From Lutjanus erythropterus (taxonomy: Eukaryota > Chordata > Actinopteri > Lutjaniformes > Lutjanidae), in assembly GCA_020091685.1 (NCBI GenBank), contig CM034601.1:39587315-39651314 (forward strand): a DNA stretch of 64,000 nt. The letters run 5' to 3'. Position numbers and translations under genes: made by a program. Below, in pieces: positions 1-11,600 of the stretch (positions are counted from its first letter, which is position 1; every line of letters begins with the position of its first letter). The notes beneath the pieces are model-generated. The model made no database searches and had not been told where the DNA came from. It was given only the letters and a program-made list of their open reading frames with translations.

Positions 1-344
1 CTTTCTGAAACAATGTACAAAATGTTGGACTCAAGGCTCAAGTTTTTTATTTGCTACATACTCAACATATCTCTGCATCGTGCAATAAAATGCTTTGTTG
101 CACCCAAGAGTACTTGACATAAAAATATCACATATTCAAAAATATAACACATATAACAACAAAATATATACAACAAAAGAAAGGATAATGTGTGCAAAAA
201 ATATGAAGTATGGTGCAAATATTAAAGGTATGCAGGGGAAGGGTGGAGGTAACGACAACACAACAACATTAGGCATGTAATTATAAAAATCTATAATTTT
301 TGAAAAATAAACTTTTGGGCTTTTATGCCTTTAAATTAATAGTA

Positions 345-485
345 CAGCTGAAGATATGACAGGAAAGGGGTAGAATGACATGCAGCAAAGGGCTGTAGGC
401 AGGAGTCAAACCCACAGCAACTGCAGAGGACTCAGTGTTAGTACATGAGGCGAACGCTGTACCAACTGAGCTACCAGGCCATCCA
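345..485 (-). repeat. tRNA-derived SINE-like repeat
   Basis: On the minus strand a polymerase III box A (TAGCTCAGTTGG, complement 462-473) is followed by a box-B-like GGGTTTGACTCC (complement 402-413), with a non-tRNA tail. The spacing and diverged arms argue for a SINE head rather than a working tRNA gene. Confidence 0.6.
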
Positions 486-685
486 GGGTACAATAATTAA
501 GTCCAACATTAGGCAAATTTGGACCTAAAGCTACTCCACTACCCAGCCTACCGGATTATATCTGGCCTCAGGAAAATAAAATGGATGAAATAAGACTCAT
601 GGTAACTCAGCAAGACTGTTGTGTCCACATCTTTACAGAGACCTGCTCAACCACAACATTTCAGATCAAAATATTCTATTTAAAT

Positions 686-1777
686 TAGTGCTGTCAATCT
701 ATCGCAATTAACCGCATGAGTGTCTAGTTAATCGCAAATTTTTTATTTGTTCAAAATGTACATTAAAGGGATATTAACCACAAACAATTATACAATTACA
801 AATATTGTCCAGAAATCCTCAAAGGCATTGCATTTGGAACTGCAGGCTTGAGATTTAAACACCATAGAATCAGCAGTATTTTAGGACAAGGTTTATATGC
901 ATTTATTTATTATTATTGTTAATATTTTATTTCTTTAATAAAATATTGTCCTCTGAGGGGAAAAATCCTCACCTTTATTCAGCTCAGTCTATATGATATT
1001 CATGTTTCTGTATTAAGGCAGCAGGATCATTTACATCAGTGTCACTCTGACAGTTTACATCAGTGACGATGTTTTAGACCACAGCAGACAGCAAACTGCA
1101 CATCGACACACACCGAGGAGATGAAGAGGAGAGACAGAGTCTGGACTCTTCATCATGACAATGATAATGCAGCGCAGTGACAAACATTTTGTGGAGGAGA
1201 CGAGCTTTTGTCAGACAGATATTTTAGTCTGTGTATAAACCGCAGAACTGTGCAGTAACATCAGGATTCAAGATCAATAAAGTTTTTTATATCGGTCAGC
1301 CCTTCACGCACTGAAGTATCTAAAAGTACACAAATCAGACTTGGAGTAAAAAAATCATGCACCACAGAGGTGTATGGTAACATTATGATTCATGATCATA
1401 AAAAGTTTTTATATCAAGTCCATACATCTGTCCATATTCACACACGGTCTCTCTCTCTCTCTCTGCTGTGGGTCAGCTTTTGTTTTTACTTTTACCTGGT
1501 TTCAGGTGGAGCTGCAGCTCGATCAACACTCTCTCCTCTCCCTACTCCTGTACTTCTATTTCTTTGCACTAAACCAGTTGCCTAAACAGTTTACACTGTC
1601 ATTTGACAGAAGCTTGGATCTTAGTGACTGTGAGCTGATTTCTTTCCAGCTGCTGATTCAAACTACGGGTCAGGTCAGTGTAACAGAATGTGCATTAATC
1701 ATGCGTCAAAAAAAATTAGTGGCATTAAAATGAATTTGCGCTAACATGATATTAACTTGTTAACTTTGACAGCCCTA
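686..1777. mobile_element. hAT-type non-autonomous element
   Basis: The ends are inverted (tagtgctgtcaa / ttgacagcccta), flanked by an 8-bp duplication with one mismatch (atttaaat at 678-685, gtttaaat at 1778-1785). There is no transposase. It lies in a tex14 intron. Confidence 0.75.
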
Positions 1778-1903
1778 GTTTAAATATTTCTATATATGTT
1801 TTACTTGTATAGCATGGAGGGGTAAAACTTACCTCTCATTGTACAAGCGTGTGTTGTAAAATGATCATAAATGAACGTTGATAAGCCAGGATGTGAGAGC
1901 TAC

Positions 1904-2055
1904 CTGTGTAGAGTTCCTGGATCAGAGCACACAGACTGTAGATGTCAGTCTCCTCTGTGCAGGATCGCAGTTTAATGGCCTCTGGAGCAGCCCATCTGTA
2001 CAGGCTGGGGGGGAGGGCTATGTACATTTGGAGTTTGACAAGTGCACATTTACTA
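1904..2055 (-). CDS. tex14: tex14 exon 11, pseudokinase C-lobe
   Basis: 152 bp, donor gtagct. It encodes residues 382-432 with [11 protein letters not shown] and [15 protein letters not shown] (APE motif and alpha-F helix). Two in-phase acceptors exist. The upstream one (exon start 2055, just after a 34-unit (CA)n) gives the same spacing (23 residues) between the DFG-like region and WAAPE as mammalian TEX14. A poly-C tract at 2008-2014 makes an alternative start at 2004. I prefer the upstream one. Confidence 0.88.
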
Positions 2056-2057
2056 CT

Positions 2058-2132
<75 letters not shown>

Positions 2133-2546
2133 ATGATTAGAATCAGGAGTGGGGTGAAACCATATGTTTATCAGGTTGCTCACTGGCTAATGCAGCATCT
2201 GTGATAACAATAAATAATATAAATGGCTGGAAATGTCACACACTAGAAAGCATAGTCTATTTAAGTGACCATTTGAAAACAGACTTTGGTCCAGAATTTC
2301 TTTCTCCTCCATCAAGGAAGTACTGAGCCTGGTGTTAGCCTGGTTCTGCCTACCTGGGGACCATGAAGCCTAAACCGGTTAGTTTGGCTGTTCCATGCTT
2401 TGTGAGGACCACACTGTGGGAAGACAAGGACCTCATGACCAGGCCTACCATGTGGAGGTACTGCAGACCTTCACAAACCTGCAACAGCAGTGACAGCAGC
2501 CATCTTTCCTGCAGCACTGGGGACTCAGCATACTGCAGGGACAGGG

Positions 2547-2623
<77 letters not shown>

Positions 2624-3381
2624 TAGTATTGTTTACTGTCCACAGTTTCAGAGGGCAGCAATAAAATGCAACTTCCACAACAAAGTTGCTGGTCTACTGC
2701 TGCCTCAATTGGTTAGTTAGTTTAAAAAGACTCCTGAGTCACAGAAGGCTTTTATTATTTATGTACATTGGTTTCCTAATGAGAGGAAATAAGAACAGTG
2801 AGATAGCCTATTAACACTAGAGCTGCAATGATTATTCAATTATTAGTCGAGTATTAATCTGCAACTATTTTGATAATAGATTAACCATTTTGAGTAAATT
2901 TTTAAGAAAAAAAAGTTGAAATTTCTGATTTCAGCTTCTTAAATCAAAATATTTTCTGATTTCTTTACTCCTCTCTGACAGTAAACTGAATATCTTTGAG
3001 TTGTGGACAAAACAAGACATTTGAGGAGATCATCTTAGACTTTGATAAACATTTTCTGACATTTTATGGACCAAACAACTAACTGATTAGTGGAAAACAG
3101 GTGGCGCGCATGAACATACGTATTTTGATTTGGGTCATGATGGTTTGTCATTTTTAAACAGTAGGTCCCCAGAGGAAAAGGTTTGGGAAACACTGGTCTA
3201 GAGTGAATGTATCTGAATAAACTAAAAAATCCCAAGGCATGTCTTTGTTACCCTGTTGTGCAGAAAGTTGTGCAGTGTTCCACTGGTGACCGGCTCAAAC
3301 ACCAGACTGGTCCTCTGGAGGTCATCAGACAGGCTCACTGCCATTAGCTGCAGCAGCTGTGGGTGCAACAACTGGCTGCAT

Positions 3382-3419
<38 letters not shown>

Positions 3420-5606
3420 ACACTCATATAAGCAAATGCAGTGTTTCCTTTATTTCTTGTAGCAACAGTTGATCTCAAGTTGGGGTTGGTAAGGTGGCAA
3501 AAGATCTCAAAAAATTCACAAAACATATTGTAGGTATCTATTTCTAGTTCAGTACATTCTAGCTCATGGCTCCCCATTTGCTAATGATGTGGGAACACAG
3601 GCTCACAGAGCTCAAAAAGGGATTATTTGATTATTTGGAGCAACATATGATGTCATTCAGATGGCATCTTTTTCAGGGACATCCCCGCTTATTTCAGCCA
3701 CATTCGGCACTATATTAAGGCGTGGCTTCATAGACTGTGGGCACTACAATGAAGACCGAGGTCTGTAGTCCAGACCTGTCACACATTAAAAGTGTGTGGC
3801 CAGTTATAAGGTTCACATTACAATGGAGACCCCAGACTGTTGAGCAACTGAAGTTTACATACACTCACCAGCCACTTCATTAGGTACACCTCGCTAGTAC
3901 TGGGTTGGACCTCCTTTTGCCTTCATAACTACCTTAATTCTTTGTGGCACAGATTTGATAAACTGCATGTTGCGTTTTCCAGCTGGAAGTAGTCATCAGA
4001 AGATGTGTACACTGTGGTCATAAAGGGATGGACATGGTCAACAACAATACTCAGTTGGTACTAAGGGGCCCAAAGTGTGTCAAAAAATTACCCCCCACAC
4101 CATTACACCACCAGCAGCAGCCTGAACCATTGATACAAGGCAGGATGGATCAATGCTTTCATGTTGTTTACACCAAATTCTGACCCAACCATGTGAATGT
4201 CATAGAAGAAATTAAGACTCATCAGACCAGGTAACATTTTTCCAAGCTTCTATTGTCCAATTTTGGTGAGCCTGTATGAATTGTATCTTCAGTTTCCTGT
4301 TCTTAACTGACAGGAGTGGCACTCAGTGTGGTCTTCTGCTGCTGTAGTCCATCTGCTTCAAGATTTGATGTGTTGTGTGTTCAGAGATGGTCTTCTGCAA
4401 ACCTTGGTTGTAATGAGTGGTTATTTGAGTTACTGTTGCCTTTCTATCATCTCAAACCAGTCTGGCCATTCTCCTCTGACCTCTGACATCAACAGAGCAT
4501 TTTCATCCAGAGAACTGCTGCTCACTGGATATTTTCTCTTTTTTTTGGACCATTCTGTTGTAAACCCTAAAGATGGTTGTGCATGAAAATCCCAGTAGAT
4601 CAGCAGTTTCTGAAATACTCAGACCAGCCCATCTTACACTAACAATGATGTCACGATGTCACGTAACAAGCAGTTGAAGAAGTATACTCAATGAAGTGCC
4701 CGCTGAGTGTCTATCCAGCAACAATGGAAAAGAATTTTGCTTTCAGAACTTCAAAACTTTAGGTCTAAACAGGTCTAAACAAGAAGGGAAAATGAAGGCG
4801 TAGCCTGGCGCATTTACCATCTTGTGCTCAGCACATTGGAGTAAAAAACACTTGTGCTTTAGACCAGCTAAAAGCTGGACGAAGTGCAAAGTCTGTGGTC
4901 TCGCAGCACAAGATAGCACCCAGCGTGTTTGGCCAAAACACACACGCCTTCACAATCACAAAACACCTTCATTTTTGGTCATCCTTTCTCTCAAATGGGA
5001 GTGTGGATTAGTTATGTGTGTTATTTGTGTTATTTGAACATATTTTCTATCAGCAATAAAGGGTAAATATTGAAGTTAAAAGCTTTCGTGTGTGTGTCTT
5101 TAAAGTTAAACTCACTAATAATTTTATAATTATAAAGCCTAATAAATCTAAACAGACCTGCAAAGTGCGCAAGGGCTGTCAGATTGTCTTTATCAGATGA
5201 GTCAGCATGACAGCTGGAGCAGCTGTAGTGTTTGTGTTTGTGTGTTTGTTGTAATCCAGAAAAACAAGGATTAAACAATTATGATCTATAACATACAAAA
5301 TATACAAGACACTATATTTGATCACACAAGTCCGGCCCAACCTGTAATTTTGCACACTTCAAACTTCAGAAACTCTCTCTGATTGTTTCACAGCGGGACA
5401 GAGGAGGGATGATAGGAGGAGATGAGGATTATGTGGGAGAGGAGAAGAAGGAGGAGCACAGACAGCCACGTATCTGCTCCTCCACCTGGCTCAGGTGGGC
5501 CTGCGGAGCCAGGCGGCTTTGCAGCTAGACTGGATCGGTTCACCTCCCCTCTCTACTGCACCATCTCTCTCCCCTAATCCTCAGCCAGCAGAGCTGCATA
5601 ATAATA

Positions 5607-5642
<36 letters not shown>

Positions 5643-8600
5643 AATTATAAAATACAACACAATTTCAGTGCTTCAGTGTAAAACATATCCAGTTATATAT
5701 CTGCATGATATTTGCGATTCATTTATTGTATTGGTTTTTGCAGGTGTTAATGTAAACTACTTACTAGGGATGCCGCGATTTTTGAAAAAATCGATTTAAA
5801 TCGATTTTTTAAAATACGATTCGAATCGATTTAATTAAACCATGAATCGCGATGTGGCCTCCAGGCCAGCAGAGGGCGCACTCGAGTTAAACTACGTTCT
5901 TGTTCAACGTCACTATATGCGGCGCTACGTGTGACGTGCTAGCGCCGCTCCAGCTACAACAGGAAGTCGGGGTGCGCAGCGTGCCTATGCAGGTCACAAA
6001 CAAACAGTGCAGCAGCCAGCGAGCAGAGAGCTCCGCAGAGAATACGCAGCGAGTCTATTTTCGACGGATGGCGCGTCAATTGGCACAGAGCTGGTCGAAC
6101 GGGCAGGAAGTCAGGCACGGAAAACAGGAGAGAATCCGGTTGATTTTCAAAATAAAACACCCCGTGCAGACTCGCGATCATAAAGACAGACAGAAAAGAA
6201 ACTACTAATTTAACTACGTAGTCTGCTTATCCATGGTAGAAGCACAAAGAGCAAGGAAAGAGGACTTAATCAACAAAATCAGAGCAAGTAAACATAATCA
6301 GACGGGCAAAACGCTCCGCTGCTGAAACGCTGCTGGTGTAAATTGAAGTCGTGTGCATGACGGAGCAAAACCGCGGCGCAGCCGTTCCGCGGCGCAGCCG
6401 CGCCTGGTGTAAATCCCATGGCGGGGGTCGAACTCGAAAGCGAGGTTGAAATTGCGGAGGCACCGAGCAATTTCAAGTCCGAGGTGTGGAAACATTTTGG
6501 CTTCCCAAAGACAGTAAATGAAAAAGGAGAAAAGATAATAGACAAGACAAACACAATATGCAAACTATGTATTGAAAAGAGCATAAGAGAAAACACTACA
6601 GTATTTTTAAAAAGGAAAAGGCTGGAGAAATAAGAGAGAAATATAAGAGAAATAATAAAGATAAGAAAATCAGTCATTTGCCTGTAAATTAATTTTGTGT
6701 TGTACATGATTCGAATCGTGATTCGAATTGTATCGTGAACCCTGAATCGTGATTCGAATTGTATCGTGAGTTGAGTGAATCGTGGCATGCCTACTACTTA
6801 CACATGAAGCTGTTTTGGAGACGTCCTGTTGTCTCCATATATTGTGTGCTCTCACACTTTCACTCCTTGAACCAGGAGATCTGTCTCCTTGCTTTGAAAA
6901 TCTTTTCTCTTTGTTTCCTCCTGGTAAATCCGCTGTCATGCTGCCTCCACTTGTGCTGCTGGCGCACCTGCCTCTTAAAGGTGATGAGAGCTGACTTTCT
7001 GATTGGTTTATTGCATGTTCATCCTAAACTTGCCTGTGAATTAATGAGGGCACATGGGCACACCTGATAGGTGTATCCCGCTTTGCAGTGGTAGCACAAA
7101 GGGCGGGGCAGGGCAAAATATCACTCCTGCCCCAGACGGCAAAGGTGGATTTTGACACACCTTGAATAAAATAAATCCATTGCACCTCACACTTTCCACT
7201 TTAGATCAGCGTAAGAAAGGGTCCTTTGTGTCTTCAGTTCCTGCAAGCTTACTGTGTTGTGTGATGGAAGACAGTGGAAAACATACCCCTGTGCCAACAT
7301 GTGAATGTGTGTCAGACATCAAATTCAGATGAGAAAAACAAAAAAACATTATAGTTTATCAGTTTGAACTGTATTCACTTGAATAAAGATTAAAAAGAAT
7401 GTGCAAATCATTTACACAGCACCCAAACTTTGTTTGGAATCAGGGTGGTATAACATAAAAATTAATAAAACCATAAAGAAAATGTTACTTTCCCACACAC
7501 ATCCTGTTCTCTCTCACCTGCAGAAGCCTTGTTCTATGAGGAGCAAGTCCAAATAGGCCGTCTGTGTGTCCTTCATTGTTTTCACTGTCACTCTGGAGCC
7601 CCTCCAGCTGTAACTGAAACACAATGTAACACAATTCGGTGATCAACGCAAGATAATATCAAGGTTATTTAAAGGAATAGTTCACCCAAAAATGAAAAGT
7701 CAGTCATTATCTCCTCATCCTCATGCTGACTGAAGGTTGGGTTTAGTTTTTTAGTCCACAAAACACTGCTGGAGTTTCACAACGATGAGGGTGAGTAGAT
7801 AATGACTGAATTTTCATTTTTGGGTGAACTATCACTTTAAAGACTGTTCAAGATGAAGGAATACTGTTTTCTGTACAATGACTTTGTTGTGACCAATAAT
7901 ATTTGCTTCTGTTCCACAGCTCCCTACACTTTCAACTGATGATAGCATGAATTACAATGTCATTAACATACTTACCCTTCAAATGTACCCTTTGTTCATA
8001 CTTGAACATCAACTAAATAAGGCATGCACAAGCACCTACGCATAAACTCTCATTCTTTTCTTCTTTGAAAGCAGTCATTTAAAAGAGTAGAATGTTAAGA
8101 GTGATTTAGTGTTGGTCTTACTGGGTCATGGAGGTCAAAGTACCGCAGGTGAAGGACAGCAGAGATTCATCATCAGCCTGGGTCAGATCGCTGTCTCTGA
8201 TCAGTGGAATAGATGCTGGCACAGCCAACACTGGACATGGCATGTTGACACACACCTGGAGAAACATACACACAAATATGTTTCACAGGGTGTTACAGGA
8301 GTATATGCTGTATGTATGTGTTATGACTGCTGTATGGCTACAGAAAAATGAACCCAGGAAGTGACAACACTGTAAATAATAGACTAAATCAGTGTTCCAC
8401 CAAACCTTTTTTCTGGGGACCCACTTTTTGAAAATGACAAACCATCGTGACGCATATCAAAATACATACATTTGTGCACTCCACCTGTTTTCACACGTTT
8501 GGACCTTGTTTTCAACTAGTGATTAATCTGGCAATAATTTTTCCACATTAATTGTTTGGTCCATAAAATGTCTACCTTAACGTGATCTTTCCATAACATT

Positions 8601-11600
8601 GGTTATTATTAACCCCTTAATCATAATAAAGTAGCCTCCAGATTAATATGAAATAGAAAAGGAATGAAGAATACAGACCAATATTTACTTATCCTAAACA
8701 AGATATTTTCAAGGGACACCTCACATGCAACTATTTATAATTTTGCATAGTGAGAATTTTAATTTGACTTGCCATGAGCCCTGTTAAGTAACTATAGTAT
8801 AATCATCTTTGGATACTATTTGGAGACCAACAGCAAATAAATAGATGGACACATGTAAAACTCAGTCAGACTGCTATTCTCTATTTTGTGTTCTTTCATT
8901 TGGAGGAGGCATTTCTTCATCAAAGTTCATACAATATAGATATGTTTCAGTTTAGTGTGTTACTCCATGCTCTGTGGACACCATGGATATCTGTACTAAA
9001 CATCATGGCAATCCATCCAGTAGTTGTTGAGGTATTTCAGTCTGGACCAGAAGTGGTGGACGTACCAAATGAACCAACACTGCCAGCCACAGAGGCCAGC
9101 TGCTGGCATGGCAAAAATGTAGACTACAGGAACCATTACATGAAAAAAAGAGACACTAGCCAAACCTTACTGGGAAATACAGTTAAACTTGTGTTGTGAT
9201 TTGTGTCACTCCTCCTCCAACACTGACTGCACATTTACCATCAGTACATCAGGCAAATCAGCATCTACTGTGTACTATACGGAGTGATCTACCTTTCCAA
9301 AGCCTAAACCGTGGGCTGTTGTACAGGAAGACTTGCTGTGTGTCCTGTCAGTTCCACTAAAAGGAGAAGAAACAAACATATATCAGGTCTACAACACACA
9401 ACCAACAGCAGAACTGTGGATAGTTCATCATGAAATTGTGTTTTTTTTTTCTTATTTTGTAACATCAAATAATATGATTCTTTCATATAGGTGAGATAAT
9501 GTAATATTTTTAATGGATCAACAGTTCTTAAAGTGCAGCATCTTTGAAGAGGACAAAACATAGTGTCAATCACACAGAATCATCTGATTGTCTGTTGAAT
9601 AGCATCCTCTACCACATTTAACAGAAGCATCTGTTGTATGCAGCATGTTGTTTGGCACCACTGTTCACTGACACTCGTGTGTGATGCCAGCGCAACTCAC
9701 TCCAGCTGCTGAGCAGCTGCGCACTGAGAGGTAGTAGAGGTGTGTGCTGTTTGTGAGAAGCACAATGCATGGGAGGTCAGTGTTAATGTAGCTGAGGCTA
9801 CAGTGGCTGTGAGAGTTCAGTTGTGTTTGGTTCCAAATAGGCCGCAATAAATTTTATGTTAAATCATGGTGTTTTTCTGCATTAAGGATAATTGAATGAA
9901 AATAAAAATAAATGCATCCCACAAACAGTCCACGAGAAATGACTTTAATTCAGATTGTCTCCTCCTCTCCAGAATAACAGCAGCCATCTGTGCACACCAC
10001 TAGGCCAATTAGCACCTTCCATTCAAATGTATTAAATACAGATGCAGTCACAGTCACCACAAATAATTTTCAGGCTTGGTAAATTGCAGTGCGTTTGCTT
10101 TATTAACCTATTTGTCTTTTCGCCTCCCAGTATTTTGCACACTAGGGTAGAAATGCCCAATATTGCATATACAATGCAATCCTCAGTGCACACCATTAGC
10201 AGATCAGCTTGCACATTTGTTTGTGGGTGATACCAAGTTTACACACATTTTTACACCTGCAAAACTTTAGAAAATCAGGCCCCTAGACAGATAAACTACA
10301 AGCTGACATTTAAGCATGAAAAGTTACTGGAAGAAATAGCTGAAGAGGTAAAGCTCCAGTATTCACTTGTATTCATATTTCCTGAATAGTAGGGAGATGT
10401 CATGTATTGACAGTAACTGTGATATAGGGCTGCACGATATTGGAAAAAACTGACATTGCGATTTTTTTTAACCCTGCAATATATATTGCGATATGAAAAA
10501 ATACAGGAATTTTCACCAGATGACTTGAATAGCACTTTATGTTATGCTGCACTGCTGCCATCTTGTGGACAATTAACCTGCACTGATCTTGTGACTCACT
10601 CCATATGCAGGGGCGTGGTCTGCTTTGGTAAACTGATTAAGAACAATTGTGATTGGTGGATCGCTGCGCGCAGTGTGTGTCAGGTACCCTTAGATGAGAA
10701 CATGTTTAGTTCATTTGCCTCCTACATTGCAGGACCTCCAATGTGACTATTGCGCACACGTACATTGCGCTGACGATGCTCAAACGATATACTGTGCAGC
10801 TCTATTGTGATATTTTAAAAAATGAAATACCGACATCATGTTAATAATTTTGTAAATAATCTAGCGCCTCTTAAACACACTGTATTGTCTTAAATAATTT
10901 CCTCTTCTATCCATTCTCATTTTGTCTCCCTCTCCAAAAGCCCCCTCACACAGGCATGCACACACACTGATGTGGCACTGTGATGCAGTAGCAAACTAGC
11001 TTACTAGCTACTGCCACTGTGTGGCTACTACAGGCATGCAAAGTCCTGTCTGTACAATAATGGCTATAGATTCTCTCTCCATGTCCCTACACTCATATTT
11101 CACACAGGAATGAGTGTAACTAATTTGACAAAGTGACAAAACAACAATAAACAAAGATGTAACAAAGATTGACTGATCATCATTCGCAATCGTTATCAGA
11201 AATTATTTTATTCACAATAATCATGTAGTGAAAATCCAATATCAGGACAGCCCTACAGTGTAGTAGGAAGTTCATAATCTGTGCATGTCATAGCATTAAC
11301 TTTTATATACCGTATTTTCCGCACTATAAGGCGCATCGGATTATAAGGCGCACCTTCAATGAATGGCCTATTTTAAAACAGTTTTCATATATAGGGCGCA
11401 CCGCATTATAAGGCGCATAGCATAGAAACTACTGTAGTGGCTGGGGTTGCGTTATGCATCCACTAGATGGAGCTGCGCTAAAGGGAATGTCAACAAAACA
11501 GTCAGGGTCCCGTTTCCCAGAGCCTTCGTAGCGCTACGTGCGTCGTAAGTTGTATTTTAAGGTCTCCCTTAAGGTTGTCCCAACTCTGGGAAACAGCCCG

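Larger units (their letters stand above)
1..1903 (-). other. tex14 intron, transposon-filled
   Basis: No tex14 exon was found left of 1904. The stretch holds a tRNA-derived repeat (345-485) and a hAT-type element (686-1777); the rest is AT-rich unique sequence. Confidence 0.6.

Noticed and set aside
345..485. tRNA gene on the minus strand
   Set aside because: Box A and a box-B-like sequence exist, but spacing and arms do not make a cloverleaf, and the sequence continues as a SINE-like tail.
2004..2004. Downstream acceptor for tex14 exon 11 after a poly-C tract
   Set aside because: Kept only as an alternative: it would delete 17 residues that preserve the normal spacing to the APE motif.
1836..2720. 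Reading frames with long Thr-His or Cys-Val repeats
   Set aside because: They are translations of (CA)n microsatellites; only the tex14 exon parts are real coding sequence.
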